This document shows, piece after piece, positions 26,695 through 34,367 of a stretch of 64,000 nt of DNA. Within the stretch, counting starts at the first letter, position 1, and every line of letters starts with the position of its first letter. A model generated the notes under the pieces. The model was not told the origin of the DNA and ran no database searches. It saw nothing but the letters and a program-made list of their open reading frames with translations. The position numbers and the translations under genes were made by a program. Source of the stretch: Sorex araneus (taxonomy: Eukaryota; Chordata; Mammalia; Eulipotyphla; Soricidae). Location of the stretch: contig NC_073302.1 in assembly GCF_027595985.1 (NCBI RefSeq), positions 166,329,951 through 166,393,950 on the forward strand. The letters are read 5' to 3'.

Positions 26695-28286
26695 TATACT
26701 ATTACAGGGGCTGGAAAGATACTGCAGTGAGCAGCAGCTCATGCTCTGCATGTGGGAGTTCTGATGGCTCCAAAGAAGGGCAACTATGAGCACTGCAGGG
26801 TGTACCCCTCCTCCCACCCCCGAAGAAGTAGACTATTTACCTTTAACTCATGATAATCTATTGCTGCATCTTTGTCGGTATCAAATAATTCAAAAGCATC
26901 TTTAATTTCTTGCTTTTGTTCTTCAGAGAGTTCTCTTCGTTTTTTCCTCTTTGTTTTGTCTACTACAAGCTCATTTCTATAAAACAAAAATTTTAAAGAT
27001 CTATTTAATCACATATTTTAATATAGTTCATCAATATCTCTAAATGATTCCAAAAATGCAATTTAAAAAAAATTAGACCTGAAGTTTCACATTTATACAA
27101 CAGTATTTTGGAAAACAAAAGTTCCCTACATTACACAGAACCCTGGTCCTTCCATAGCCTAATCTGCTAAAATTCTGCATTTCCCTAAACTGAAGCGTAT
27201 TAGAGGTAATTCAGAAAGATAATGACATTCCTTCCCCTAGCTTTGGAGTTATTCCTGCTATTACTGTAACGAAAAAAGAACTAGAAGAAACATTTTTGTC
27301 AGAAATCCCAACCAGTACCTGTTCTATTAACTTCATTATACAATACGGTTTTTTAAAACTACATTTGACAATCACTAATCTTTGCGAGTGCTTTATTATC
27401 TATCAAAATTATCTTTTAAGAAACTTTATAGCATCAAATTAGTCCGTTAGCACTGACTTTAAGTTTATTTCATTTTCTAACAGTGTAACACTTCGGTTTC
27501 TTCCAGTCACACCAACAAACCAGTGAATCGAAATAGAACACAAATATAAAATGCCCCAAAGGTACGTATTTGTGCTCACTGTACCAATGAGCAACGTTAA
27601 TAGTGGTTTTGTAAACCTCCTTAACATGTACGCTGTTCCTCACAAACTGAAAAAAAATGAAGGAAAAATAAAAGAACTGTTTTAAAGGTAAGTCTTAAAA
27701 GAAGCAGACCTGAAACTGCTCCAACTTTTCAAACTGGGGACTGCAACGCTAGTCCAAGCACAAGCTTTGAAAGCGACATCCGTAAATCTTTAATCACTAA
27801 AATGGGTCTCCAGTTGTCTCCAGTTATACCATCACACAGGGGCTCAGGAGAAGAGAGAAGGTTTGGTGTCATTTCCGAATCTGCGAGCTCCTTGGCAGCG
27901 GCTGGCCTGAGGGGCTGGGAGACCACTTAGACCTTCACCAAGGGATGCAGTTCCAGGGGCTGCTCCCCCGGGAAACAGCGGGACTGGAAACCTCGCGATA
28001 TTTCACACCCCTCCCACGCAATTAAACTAGCCTTCCGATTTGGCGTGGCAAATCCCAAAGCACCGACCGCCTCCCACAGGGAGGCAGGGGCTCGCCCCAG
28101 GCCGAGCAGGGCTGGCGAGGTGAGGACCCCGACGCCCGCAGGGTGGGTCAAGCTCCCTTCCCGCACTGCGTCTCCTTCCTCTCGGGCCCGGCTGCATCCC
28201 TTCCACGCAACGCCCGCCCTGCGTCCCACGGGGGGGTATGGACAGCGCTGCCGCTAGCTCGTTACCGACCTCAGAGCTAAGCTCAT
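13682..28286 (-). CDS. CETN3: Centrin-3, complete gene in five coding exons
   Basis: Centrin-3 is a small EF-hand calcium-binding protein of the calmodulin superfamily, found at centrioles and basal bodies; a share of it also binds the TREX-2 mRNA-export complex at nuclear pores (family knowledge). The coding sequence is join(28270..28286, 26841..26976, 23510..23624, 16897..17088, 13682..13725), complement: 17+136+115+192+44 = 504 nt, 167 codons plus TAA, the usual centrin-3 length. All four introns are GT-AG and phases agree. Basic N-terminal tail residues 13-20 (KTKRKKRR). Four EF-hand loops: 38-49 and 147-158 have canonical ligands; 74-85 ends in D and 111-122 ends in N where E is normal. 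From memory, the shrew protein differs from human at only about four positions (residues 7, 43, 77, 96). The start is the only ATG in frame in the promoter-proximal exon. Confidence 0.96.
13990..14200 (+). mobile_element. Degenerate family A-like SINE in CETN3 intron 4
   Basis: Fragments such as 'ccaggaataatccctgagta', 'aagttcaatctgtggcaatacc' and 'gcaaggcccaagcatcatc' recall SINE body and B-box segments, but in rearranged order. Confidence 0.4.
14840..14960 (+). mobile_element. Possible MIR SINE in CETN3 intron 4
   Basis: 'aaccttggacaggtgacagt' followed by 'ttctcagagctctagtggcc' fits the MIR core (ACCTTGGGCAAGT.AC...CTCTGAGCCTCAGT). Confidence 0.4.
15240..15400 (-). mobile_element. Old family A SINE, minus strand (intron 4)
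   Basis: 'ttttggggcagcactcaata', 'gaccatatatggtacc' and 'aagacaagcacctttac' align with the reverse complement of the family A body and head. Confidence 0.65.
15420..15482. repeat. 63-bp direct repeat, copy 1
   Basis: Identical, base for base, to 15918-15980 (starts 'aattaagaaatgccatgatg', ends 'aatataagtgtgtac'). Flanking bases differ on both sides. Confidence 0.95.
15527..15692 (+). mobile_element. Family A SINE, diverged (intron 4)
   Basis: 'tggggctggaatgataatag' through 'taggagtgatccctaagtgc' to 'ctggtgggtgcaactc' and an A-rich tail. It lies between the two copies of the 63-bp direct repeat. Confidence 0.85.
15918..15980. repeat. 63-bp direct repeat, copy 2
   Basis: Identical to 15420-15482; start-to-start distance 498 bp, with a SINE in the intervening 435 bp. 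Confidence 0.95.
16480..16665 (+). mobile_element. Family A SINE, young (intron 4)
   Basis: Near-consensus copy with a 21-A tail. Perfect target duplication 'gtagttaac' at 16471-16479 and 16666-16674. Antisense to CETN3, about 230 nt beyond the exon 4 donor. Confidence 0.95.
16897..17088 (-). CDS. CETN3: CETN3 coding exon 4
   Basis: 192 nt, acceptor CTGTAG (17089-17094), donor GTAAGT (16896-16891). It encodes residues 90 (split G|TG Val) to 154 (split A|TA Ile): helix and loop of EF-hand 3 ([12 protein letters not shown], position 12 is Asn), the linker with [15 protein letters not shown], and the start of EF-loop 4 (DKDGDGE). An in-frame read-through of the donor makes a longer spurious ORF ending at 16856. 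Confidence 0.96.
17770..17930 (+). mobile_element. Family A SINE, diverged (CETN3 intron 3)
   Basis: 'gtgcaaagaggtagtatcag', 'catttgtcttatacactgcc', 'caccaggagtaatccct' and 'gagccaggagtaaatcctga' match the family A order. Confidence 0.75.
17931..19265. other. CETN3 intron 3 sequence, nothing recognised
   Basis: AT-rich intronic sequence without identifiable repeats or ORFs of interest. Confidence 0.5.
19266..19365 (+). mobile_element. Family A SINE 3' fragment (intron 3)
   Basis: 'caatgctcagcaccgtgtg', 'gccaccaggagga' and 'ttgagcactgccagttgtgg' followed by 'cccaaaaatc' correspond to the 3' half only. Confidence 0.6.
19466..19645 (+). mobile_element. Family A SINE (intron 3)
   Basis: 'gagcactagtgggtagggta', 'gccttgcacgtggccaacc', 'tctgccaggaatgatccctg' and an A-rich end 'ctaaaaaataaaac'. 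Confidence 0.82.
19646..20590. other. CETN3 intron 3 sequence, no gene
   Basis: A pyrimidine-rich stretch at about 19690-20150 looks like an ancient LINE-type repeat but cannot be assigned by eye. Confidence 0.4.
20601..20831 (-). mobile_element. 5'-truncated L1 insertion (intron 3)
   Basis: 231 bp of L1 3' end in reverse complement ('ttattagtgaatcactgtga', 'catccctccaccagtgccca', 'gtggcagggcattccctttt'). Perfect 10-bp target duplication 'taaaacaacc' at 20591-20600 and 20832-20841. In the same orientation as CETN3. Confidence 0.93.
21387..21558 (+). mobile_element. Family A SINE with short head deletion (intron 3)
   Basis: The body is near consensus, but the segment between 'ttgccttgcatg' and 'ggttcgattccc' is shortened by about 12 bp. 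Ends 'gtgacccaaaaagcaaaaag'. Confidence 0.92.
21765..21950 (-). mobile_element. MIR SINE, minus strand (intron 3)
   Basis: 'tatccccatttaatagttga', 'ctagtaactggtcaaagcca' and 'gatctgaactcggctcacc' follow the reverse-complement MIR order (poly-purine, AAGTAACTTGCC/AGCTAGTAAGTGG, CAGAGCCGGGATTCGAACC). Confidence 0.65.
22315..22372 (+). mobile_element. Possible degenerate SINE head (intron 3)
   Basis: 'gggctaggcatataatggga' plus 'gatgcttacacgagtaagat' resembles a decayed tRNA-like head. Weak. Confidence 0.3.
22686..22757. mobile_element. Possible hAT-type MITE (intron 3)
   Basis: Ends are inverted repeats: 'cagtagttttaac' on the left and 'gttgaaaactacag' on the right, enclosing about 45 bp. This is typical of short non-autonomous hAT elements. 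No 8-bp target duplication was confirmed. Confidence 0.45.
22758..23509. other. CETN3 intron 3, exon-proximal part
   Basis: No recognised repeat; possibly L2-like between 22880 and 23060. Confidence 0.4.
23510..23624 (-). CDS. CETN3: CETN3 coding exon 3
   Basis: 115 nt, acceptor AAAAG (AG at 23626-23625), donor GTGTGT beginning at 23509. It encodes residues 52 to 90 (split): [20 protein letters not shown] and EF-loop 2 (residues 74-85, [12 protein letters not shown]), whose last ligand is Asp in place of the canonical Glu. Confidence 0.96.
23625..24544. other. CETN3 intron 2, distal part
   Basis: Mostly unassigned AT-rich sequence. A degenerate SINE fragment at about 24290-24385 ('ggggcacatgccttgcatgc', 'ggttcccagagcactgctgg') is likely. 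Confidence 0.4.
24545..24693 (-). mobile_element. Family A SINE, minus strand (intron 2)
   Basis: 'ctaactcctggctctgtgct', 'gctcaggggaccatatgcca' and 'ctatcctatctctcctgtcc' are the reverse complement of the family A body and head. Confidence 0.82.
24694..25459. other. CETN3 intron 2, nothing recognised
   Basis: No gene or clear repeat. Confidence 0.45.
25460..25635 (+). mobile_element. Family A SINE (intron 2)
   Basis: 'agggactagagagataaaac', 'ccagggttcaatccctgg' and 'catcaccgggtgtagcccaa' with an A-rich end. Confidence 0.88.
25826..25985 (+). mobile_element. Family A SINE, shortened (intron 2)
   Basis: 'aagactggtgagatagtaca', 'cttgccttgcatgcaggttt' and 'cgtgagcacagagccag'; part of the head is deleted and the tail is C-rich. 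Confidence 0.8.
25995..26233 (-). mobile_element. Family B SINE, full length, minus strand (intron 2)
   Basis: Reverse complement of family B: 3' end 'tatcactgtcattcgattgc', central 'tactgtttttggcatatcaa', 'gcttgccaggctct' twice, and the tRNA-like head 'accattgtgctatcgctcca'. No poly(T)/poly(A) tail. Confidence 0.92.
26234..26268 (+). repeat. (AAT)n microsatellite
   Basis: Run of AAT/ATA triplets between two SINEs. Confidence 0.85.
26269..26696 (+). mobile_element. Family A SINE interrupted by a family B SINE
   Basis: Left part 26269-26388 ('ggggctggagtgatagcaca' to 'cctgagtgcatgtag'), right part 26619-26696 ('aggagtaatccctgtgcatc' to 'gacccaaaaagc' and an (AAT)n tail). The middle 230 bp is a reverse-oriented family B copy. 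Confidence 0.92.
26389..26618 (-). mobile_element. Family B SINE nested in a family A SINE
   Basis: Right to left: head 'actgtgctattgctccagcc', 'ctccgagtgggagggaggaa', 'gcttgccagcctcc', 'tttttagcatata', 'agtaacatctcaattatgag' and the 3' end 'agcactgtcatccagttgtt'. The insertion is younger than its host SINE. Confidence 0.92.
26706..26812 (+). mobile_element. Partial SINE beside CETN3 exon 2
   Basis: 'ggggctggaaagatactgca' through 'gagcactgcagggtgtaccc', missing much of the middle. Its right border is only about 25 bp from the exon 2 splice donor. Confidence 0.7.
26841..26976 (-). CDS. CETN3: CETN3 coding exon 2
   Basis: 136 nt, acceptor TTATAG (AG at 26978-26977), donor GTAAAT (26840-26835). 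It encodes residue 6 (AG|A Arg) to Lys-51: the basic tail [10 protein letters not shown] and the complete EF-hand 1, loop D38 to E49 with D38, D40, D42, D46 and E49 as ligands. Position 43 is Ala where I recall Glu in human. Confidence 0.96.
26977..28269. other. CETN3 intron 1
   Basis: Repeat-poor intron of 1293 bp. Its first 340 nt (27930-28269) are GC-rich and belong to the CpG island; donor is GTCGGT, acceptor TTATAG. Confidence 0.7.
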
Positions 28287-28680
28287 TTTCTCTTCGGACA
28301 AAGACGTTCTTCTCGAGAACGACTTTAAGCCCTGCCAAGGCTGCAACGCCTTTCCACTAACCGCCAACCGACACCAACCACGGCGCCGGCCGCCAGCTCC
28401 GCCCACGCGGCGGACAGCGTCAGAGCGCCATTGGTTAATCTTGCCGATGTCCTGCCCACTGAGGCGCCGGCGTCAGTGGGCTCTGCGCTCATTGGGCGTG
28501 TCTCGCGTCAATCAAAAGGGCCTCCGTAAGGGCCTCTCCGCCTACCCTGCTGCTGTTTAGATTGGTCTGTGCGCGTCCTTTGCACAGCGGTGGTCTGAGC
28601 CTTTGGGTGTCGTTTCTATTGGCAGGTGACCCTCCCCTCCAGGCTGAAGACTGCGGCCAATGGGCCGAGAATTAAAGGGC
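27930..28680 (-). promoter_or_regulatory. CETN3: CpG-rich promoter region of CETN3
   Basis: A sharp rise in G+C and CpG frequency in an otherwise AT-rich window, spanning coding exon 1, its 5'UTR and about 300 bp upstream. No TATA box is evident. Contains GC-box-like 'ccgcccac' and five CCAAT motifs: ATTGG on the plus strand (CCAAT on the gene strand) at 28430, 28491, 28561 and 28618, and CCAAT on the plus strand at 28657. Transcription probably starts between about 28340 and 28400 (inference). The plus-strand CCAAT leaves room for divergent transcription. Confidence 0.8.
28270..28286 (-). CDS. CETN3: CETN3 coding exon 1
   Basis: 17 coding nt, ATG at 28286-28284, encoding MSLAL plus AG of Arg-6, then the donor GTCGGT. 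An alternative donor 4 nt downstream (GTAACG) would break the reading frame into exon 2, so the first is chosen. 5'UTR lies above 28286. Confidence 0.93.
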
Positions 28681-29124
28681 TTGGTGGACACGGCCGTCAG
28701 CTGTAGTTAGGCTCGATGAATGTAAAAACTGGGTACTAAGTATGTGAAAGTTTTGCACTCCTGTGTTCTAAAACTTGAAAAGTCCTAAGTACTCGGATAT
28801 TAAAACTCATATTTGAAAACCCCTTAGAAAGGCACTTTATTTTCCCGTACAAACTGTCCAAGTGATTTTGAGACTTTGCTGTAGAAGACACTCGGATTAT
28901 CAGTGTGCTGCTTTATTGGGCTATTTACGGTAAAGTTTGTGCCCAAATCGCCCTTCGAGCCCCCCACCCCACTCCCATCCTTCATTAATGGATTTGTCCC
29001 CTTAAGTTCTTCATTTGCAATATCGTAAACTGCTTATACTTAGGAAGTTGTCTTTACCAAATTAAGCCTCTTGAAGCTCACTTCAGGCGCGTAAACATTT
29101 AATATTTGCCTTTTTATTTTTCCT
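28681..29124. other. Upstream flank of CETN3, nothing recognised
   Basis: Unique sequence leading out of the CpG island; no ORF or repeat supported. Confidence 0.5.
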
Positions 29125-29240
29125 TCCCAGTAGCATTACTTGAAGGTCAGGATTATATCTTCAATTTAACACTGCCTCGTGCCTAAAACAATATCTGATG
29201 CATTCGTTAATTGTGCTGCTTTGAATGGAATTGAAAACTC
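29125..29240 (+). mobile_element. L2 LINE 3' end (ancient)
   Basis: 'ttgaaggtcaggattatatc' followed by 'actgcctcgtgcctaaaaca' fits the L2 3' terminal pattern (GAGGTCAGGGACTATGTCT...CAGTGCCTGGCACA). Confidence 0.5.
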
Positions 29241-29496
29241 ACAGAGACCAAAACTGCACATCTTATAAGAAGAATAGAAAAACTGAGACTAATGGATGGG
29301 ACTGTGGAAGAGGAAAATAATGCAAAATAATTTTCCGCCATACCCTAAAAATTTCCAAATCCTATATACTTGGGTAGTTGTTTAAAATGCAGGTTTGAAT
29401 GCCCCTTTCCCCGTTTTGATTCCAGAAGATGTGAATCTGCATCCTCCACCTCCTTAGACTCTGCCCAAGTGATTCTGACTGAGCAAGTGGTATATA

Positions 29497-29541
29497 ATAT
29501 ATATAAAAGCCTATATATGTATATGTATATGTATATATATG
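29497..29541. repeat. TA/TGTA-rich microsatellite
   Basis: Alternating TATATG units ('tgtatatgtatatgtatata'). Confidence 0.85.
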
Positions 29542-31044
29542 TAAGCCTACTTATATGTGATGTGTGGGTTTAGAGAAAGGAAAGAAAAATGGAAAGTAGA
29601 AGAAAAGCTTTTTTTAAGGAGATGGGATAAATGTTAGGAACAAAGGATAAGCCAAATTCGGACAAATAGAGATAATTTGCAATAACATGAAGAAGGAATA
29701 CCTGAAAGATGCCTCCCAGATGATAAGGGTGAAAGACTTCAAATTTTAAAGATACCTTTATAAACATCTTTGACTCTAAACAGCAAGTAAAATTGCAGTT
29801 ACACACTATAATTCCAGTTTAAAAAATTAACATAATTTTAATAACAAAATCAAGCTATAGAAGATATTATTAAATTGAAAAGAATTTCAGTATTCCAGGC
29901 ATTTGTCTGATGTCTTTAGAAATGAAGAATACAGCCAGCAAATTCAGAGAAATTACTAAGGACATAAACAAGAGGGGGTGGGAGGGCTCAATGACTTAGA
30001 ACCCCCTGCCTTGTATTCATGAAGCTGCAAGCTTGATCCCCAGTGGCATGCTTGTTGCCAGCAGCTCTACTGTCTGTGACCTCTAGCACCCCAAGCAATT
30101 TCTGACCACAGCACAGCCCTGGGTGTCCAACATTACAGCTAAGTGCTGTGAGCCCCAGTGAGCACCACAGTTATGTGATGCCTGAACTCTGTGATCAGAG
30201 AGTGTGACGCCTTACTTAGTACATGTGTGAGCATCTCACCAGCTCACTGAAAGCACCAGAACTGAAAGAGTAAGAGTTCACTCCCTACAAGTACGTGTGC
30301 AAGTATTGCTGATAAGTGTACTCCAAGCAAGCACCGCTGCAAGGTGTATGAGCACCACAAGCAAGAAATGTGGGAGCAACCACATAAACATGAGCCAGGC
30401 GAGTATTTAACTCTCCATCATTGCAGCAACAACAACAAATGGTAGGGAAAAACAAAAACTCGAGGTAATATTTTAAAACCCATTTCTAACAAAAATACTA
30501 TAGAGGCAAAAGTATAAAAATAGTATAGGGGTGAAAGACAGTTTAAAGTTGCCTCATCAATTAAAATATTACCATAGTGTATATGTTATATGTCTGCAAG
30601 TAGTTCAGTGTGACATACTCTACCTGATCTCTTTAAATTTATTTAAATTACTTCAAATTGAACTTAAAGATAAAAGCTACTTTAAAAGTTTTTTTAAATT
30701 AAAAAACAAAACCATGAAAAGAAAACAAATCCAGAAAAATAAAACATTCTATGTAGGACAACTGGCCATTTTCTTCTTCAGGTCAGCTCAGATGAAAAAA
30801 AAAGACTAGTCTTGACTAAATGGGTCAAAAATGCACTTAACCAGAAAAAAAAAAAAATGCCTTATCCTGTATTAGAGACTCATTTGAACAAAATAACCAT
30901 AATAGCCATTATGGAGACAATTGAGGAAATATGATTTTAAACAAGGAATTAAATGATATTGATGACTCATTTCATCAGGCATACAAAATTTTGATTATAT
31001 ACATATATACACTCTTTTAGAGAGACGAATTAAAAAATGTGTGT
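29542..31044. other. Intergenic sequence, no gene seen
   Basis: A decayed SINE may start near 29970 ('gggagggctcaatgacttag', 'cttgatccccagtgg') and continue to about 30400. Rest unassigned. Confidence 0.4.
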
Positions 31045-31203
31045 GGGAAGTCATAACCAGTGGTGTCAGGGCTTACTCCTGGCTCTGCATTCAAGAATCT
31101 CTCCTGGTTGGTGTTGGGGGGGCCATGTGAGGTGCTAGTAATTAAATCCAGGTCAGCCACATGCAAGGCAAGCACCCTACCCACTGTACTACCTCTCTGA
31201 CCT
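31045..31203 (-). mobile_element. Family A SINE, minus strand
   Basis: 'cagggcttactcctggctct', 'atgcaaggcaagcaccctac' and 'ctgtactacctctctgacct'. Confidence 0.85.
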
Positions 31204-31287
31204 GCAAACAAATATGTAGAGTAAAATGCTCAAAAGAGTCTAATTTTCACCCAGTTACTCACCATGCAATTCAGTTAAAAATGAAAG

Positions 31288-31370
31288 GCATGGAGGCTGG
31301 AGGAGGCAGCTCAAAGGGCTTGAGCACATTGCATGTGTGTTCCTTCCAAGAAAGCCCCTCCCCCCAAAGA
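31288..31370 (+). mobile_element. Degenerate SINE head
   Basis: 'ggaggctggaggaggcagct' and 'gcttgagcacattgcatgtg' resemble a decayed family A head. Confidence 0.35.
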
Positions 31371-31673
31371 TGACAACAATATGAAGAAAAATATAGCAGA
31401 AAACATGAGATAAATAACAGGCAGGGAATGGGGAGTGTGACTTGGTGTAAAAACTTCTATTTTTGCATGTGTGATGATGACTTGGATTCTATCCCTAGAC
31501 CAGATAAAAAGGCAAAAGTAACCAGGGATTGAGAACGTAGATTTGAGTGAGTCTCTAAAAGAGTGAGCTAATATATTATTAAATGATTACCAACTTTGTC
31601 AGCTCTGGTCTTGTGAAATGCAAAGGTCAGTATAGGGTTAGTAATGAAAGACGCTAGGAGATAGCTGTAAAAG
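31371..31673. other. Intergenic, nothing recognised
   Basis: No gene or repeat supported. Confidence 0.5.
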
Positions 31674-31684
31674 AATAAACTTGT

Positions 31685-31857
31685 GGGGCTGGAGCAATAG
31701 TACAGTAGATAGGGCATTTGCCTTGTACATGGTGGACCCGGATTCGATCCCCAGCATCCCATATGGTCCCATGTGCACCGCCCGGAGTAATTCCCAAATA
31801 CAGCAAGCCAGGAGTAAGCCCTGAGCATCACTGGATGTGATCCAAAACGAAAAAATA
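31685..31857 (+). mobile_element. Family A SINE
   Basis: Near-consensus copy with A-rich tail. Near-perfect target duplication 'aataaacttgt' (31674-31684) and 'aataaacctgt' (31858-31868). Confidence 0.93.
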
Positions 31858-31956
31858 AATAAACCTGTGTCATGCAATAAAAGGAGAGTCTTTAAACTAC
31901 AGTATACCTTTCAATTCACCTCAGAAAGAAGAGCAGTAAAATAGGAGAGCTGCTGA

Positions 31957-32641
31957 ACTAAGCTATGGCCCCATGTAGTCCCGGGAGGGGAAGGGTTTTT
32001 GTCCCTCGGCCTTTTCCCCTCTCGGCAGCATGGCGACCGCCACCATTCAGAACCAACTGGACAGGAAGGCAGAAGCTTGCAGTGATGGGATGCATGGGGA
32101 TTCTCTCGATGGGGGGCAGGGAAGAACTGGCCCTGCTTCCTGCCCCAATGAGACCTCGAGCGGCTGCCCATGAACAGCTCCCCCGATCCTGAACAGCCAT
32201 GATCCCAGAGGCACACAAGCCAAGCTTGGAATGCAGCGGCTGCTGGCAGAGATACCTCTGGACTTAATAACAGAATTCCAAAACTGGGCAGCTGCTTTCA
32301 CGACCGTGCAACATCATATGCTCTTTGTTATCTATCGACAATAGAAAACATACGATCTAATGATGCCATTTTGGCAGGTCTGACTGTTGGGGGGAAAAAC
32401 TCCAAATAATGATAGTGAGTTTTCTGTCAAAAATTGAATATAATCAAAGTAATGTGAGAGTAAAGTGAAAATCATCTGCCACACAGGCATAGGGGGAGTG
32501 GGAGGGGGGGTATGCTGGGGTTCTTGGAGGTGGAACGTGCACTGTGAAGGGATGGGTGTTTGAGCATAGTGTGACTCAGACTGATCCTAAAAGCCCTGTA
32601 ACTATTCTCATGGTGACTCAATTTAAGAAAATAAATTTTAA
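31957..32641 (+). mobile_element. Composite non-coding retroelement, copy 1 (685 bp)
   Basis: Perfect 19-bp target duplication 'aaaataggagagctgctga' at 31938-31956 and 32642-32660. The 5' half is GC-rich ('gtcccgggaggggaaggg', 'agcatggcgaccgccacc'); the 3' part has 'gcaggtctgactgttgggg', 'aataatgatagtgag', a G-rich tract, 'gtgaagggatgggtgtttga', 'actattctcatggtgactca' and an A-rich end. The last ~180 bp are homologous to the L1 3' end at 46208-46939. No coding frame is shared with L1. Diverged from the copies at 50321 and 57650; closer to the truncated copy at 51340. Confidence 0.85.
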
Positions 32642-32660
32642 AAAATAGGAGAGCTGCTGA

Positions 32661-34153
32661 GTACAATGGAATTATGGAAAAATATTAGGTCAATGTGGAG
32701 TCCCAGGGTGAAAATTCCCTATAGAGGGACTGTCCTATATTTGGGTTAGCTGAGTTCTGATATTTATCCTGTACTCAAACATTGTCTCAGAACAGCCTAC
32801 CCACTATAATGTGGCTGTATTGTGAATGGATCTGTAGGTATGGTAGTTGGAAGGTGCTAAGGAAGCTTTGTGTACCTGGGATTTAACCCAGAGTCTCATG
32901 TTCTCTGCCACAAAGCTACATCCCCTTTAACTTACTCTCAAAGAAACATCTGATCTGATCACTGTGATTTGATTGCTATCCCACCAGGAACTAGAGAAAA
33001 AGACAAAGGTGAACAAGGTTGATATATTCAACGAAAATGAAGTTTGCTAAGTTTGAAGCATAGTGAGTGAAGGAAAGTGGTACCAGAAATCAGATTGATA
33101 AGCAAAGTCTTAATCATATGCTTTAGAGCCTAATAGACGGTGGTAAGTGAATACATTTTTCAAGTGTAATGGAAATCCATCAGCAAGTTTTAAGAAGTGA
33201 ATTATTATGGTCTGATTTAGGTTTTAGAGCCAAACTTCCTGAAACATTAATCTATATTTACAGCATCCATTTCCTCATATCTCATTTTCTCCCAACCCAC
33301 AGCAAATCTGACTTACATCCTTGCCTCTCTACTGGAAGTGCTTTTACTAGGTCACCAAAGAGTTCTTAATTGCTGAGTTCAGTTGCTTAATTTTAATTCC
33401 GATTCCCGGGTCCCCTGGGTTACATCTGCATGTTGACCACTTACTCCCTAAAATTGCAGTCATGGCTGCTTTTGATTGTTTCTTTGATGGATTTCTCTAT
33501 CCACTCCTTTACTCCTTAAATGCTCATTCATTTTAGAATTACGTTCCTTATACTTACCTACACCCTGTAGTCACTCTCACTTTCTAAATTTCCCCAGTCA
33601 TCCAACATGCCACTGATTCCAAAATACTCCAATTTTCTACTCTTTCTTGGTTTAGGGCTACTCCTGATCTAGTGCTTGAGGGTTGTTCCCAGAAGAGCCC
33701 AGGGAAGCATGCAATATTGGGAATTCCTGCATGAAAATATGTGCCAATTGGGCTGTATCCCCAAGCTTAATCATTTTTTTTAAATCTTTTCCAGGGGTTG
33801 AACCTAAGGACATGAGAGGCTAGAGCTCTACCACTGAGCTATATATCCCTGGCTCAACTTCACCACTTGTGTCCCTCATTTCTTTGCTCTCACTTTTTTG
33901 AACATAGATTCCCATTTGTGTACAATGCTTTTCTATCTTAATGGAAAATAGCATCCAAAACAAAAAGGATTATCCTCTAATTGGTTATGTAGTCCCTATT
34001 ATGGGTAATGTTATTACCAGTCACCCAGTTTACATAAATACTTGGAGTACCAGTTAGCTCCTCACAATTGTAAATGTATTTTTTAAAGATATAACTATTA
34101 CACAAATATAGAATAACTACACTTACAAGATCTAGTTATCTCTTTAATGAAGA
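32661..34153. other. Intergenic sequence with decayed repeats
   Basis: No gene. Old reverse-oriented tRNA-like fragments are plausible at about 32860-32930, 33650-33760 and 33790-33855. Confidence 0.4.
33790..33855 (-). mobile_element. Old tRNA-Ala-like SINE fragment
   Basis: Reverse complement contains 'ccagggatatatagctcagt', 'ggtagagct' and 'ggttcaacccctgg', that is A-box-like and B-box-like elements of a tRNA-Ala-type SINE. Confidence 0.55.
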
Positions 34154-34169
34154 AAGCTGCATGATTATG

Positions 34170-34351
34170 GTTTTTTTTTTTTTTTTTGCTTTTTGGGTCA
34201 CACCCAGCGATGCTCAGGGGTTACTCCTGGCTTTGCACTCAGGAATTACTCCTGGCGGTGCTTGGGGGACCATATGGGATGCCGGGGATCGAACCCAGGT
34301 CGGCCGCGTGCAAGGCAAACGCCCTACCCACTGTGCTATCGCTCCGGCCCC
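34170..34351 (-). mobile_element. Family A SINE, young, minus strand
   Basis: Essentially consensus copy with pure poly(T) on the plus strand. Perfect 16-bp target duplication 'aagctgcatgattatg' at 34154-34169 and 34352-34367. Confidence 0.97.
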
Positions 34352-34367
34352 AAGCTGCATGATTATG

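Noticed and set aside
25995-26812. CRISPR-like alternation of similar repeats and spacers
   Set aside because: Vertebrate context and ~170-250 bp SINE units in both orientations; nothing like short uniform repeats.
27927-28338. ORFs of 70-103 codons around the CETN3 start
   Set aside because: GC-rich CpG-island frames; the 28027-28338 frame does not read through the coding exon in the CETN3 frame.
31911-32301. Overlapping minus-strand ORFs of 84-101 codons in GC-rich DNA
   Set aside because: They lie in the GC-rich 5' half of the composite retroelement, flanked by its target duplication, and are not maintained in the other copies.
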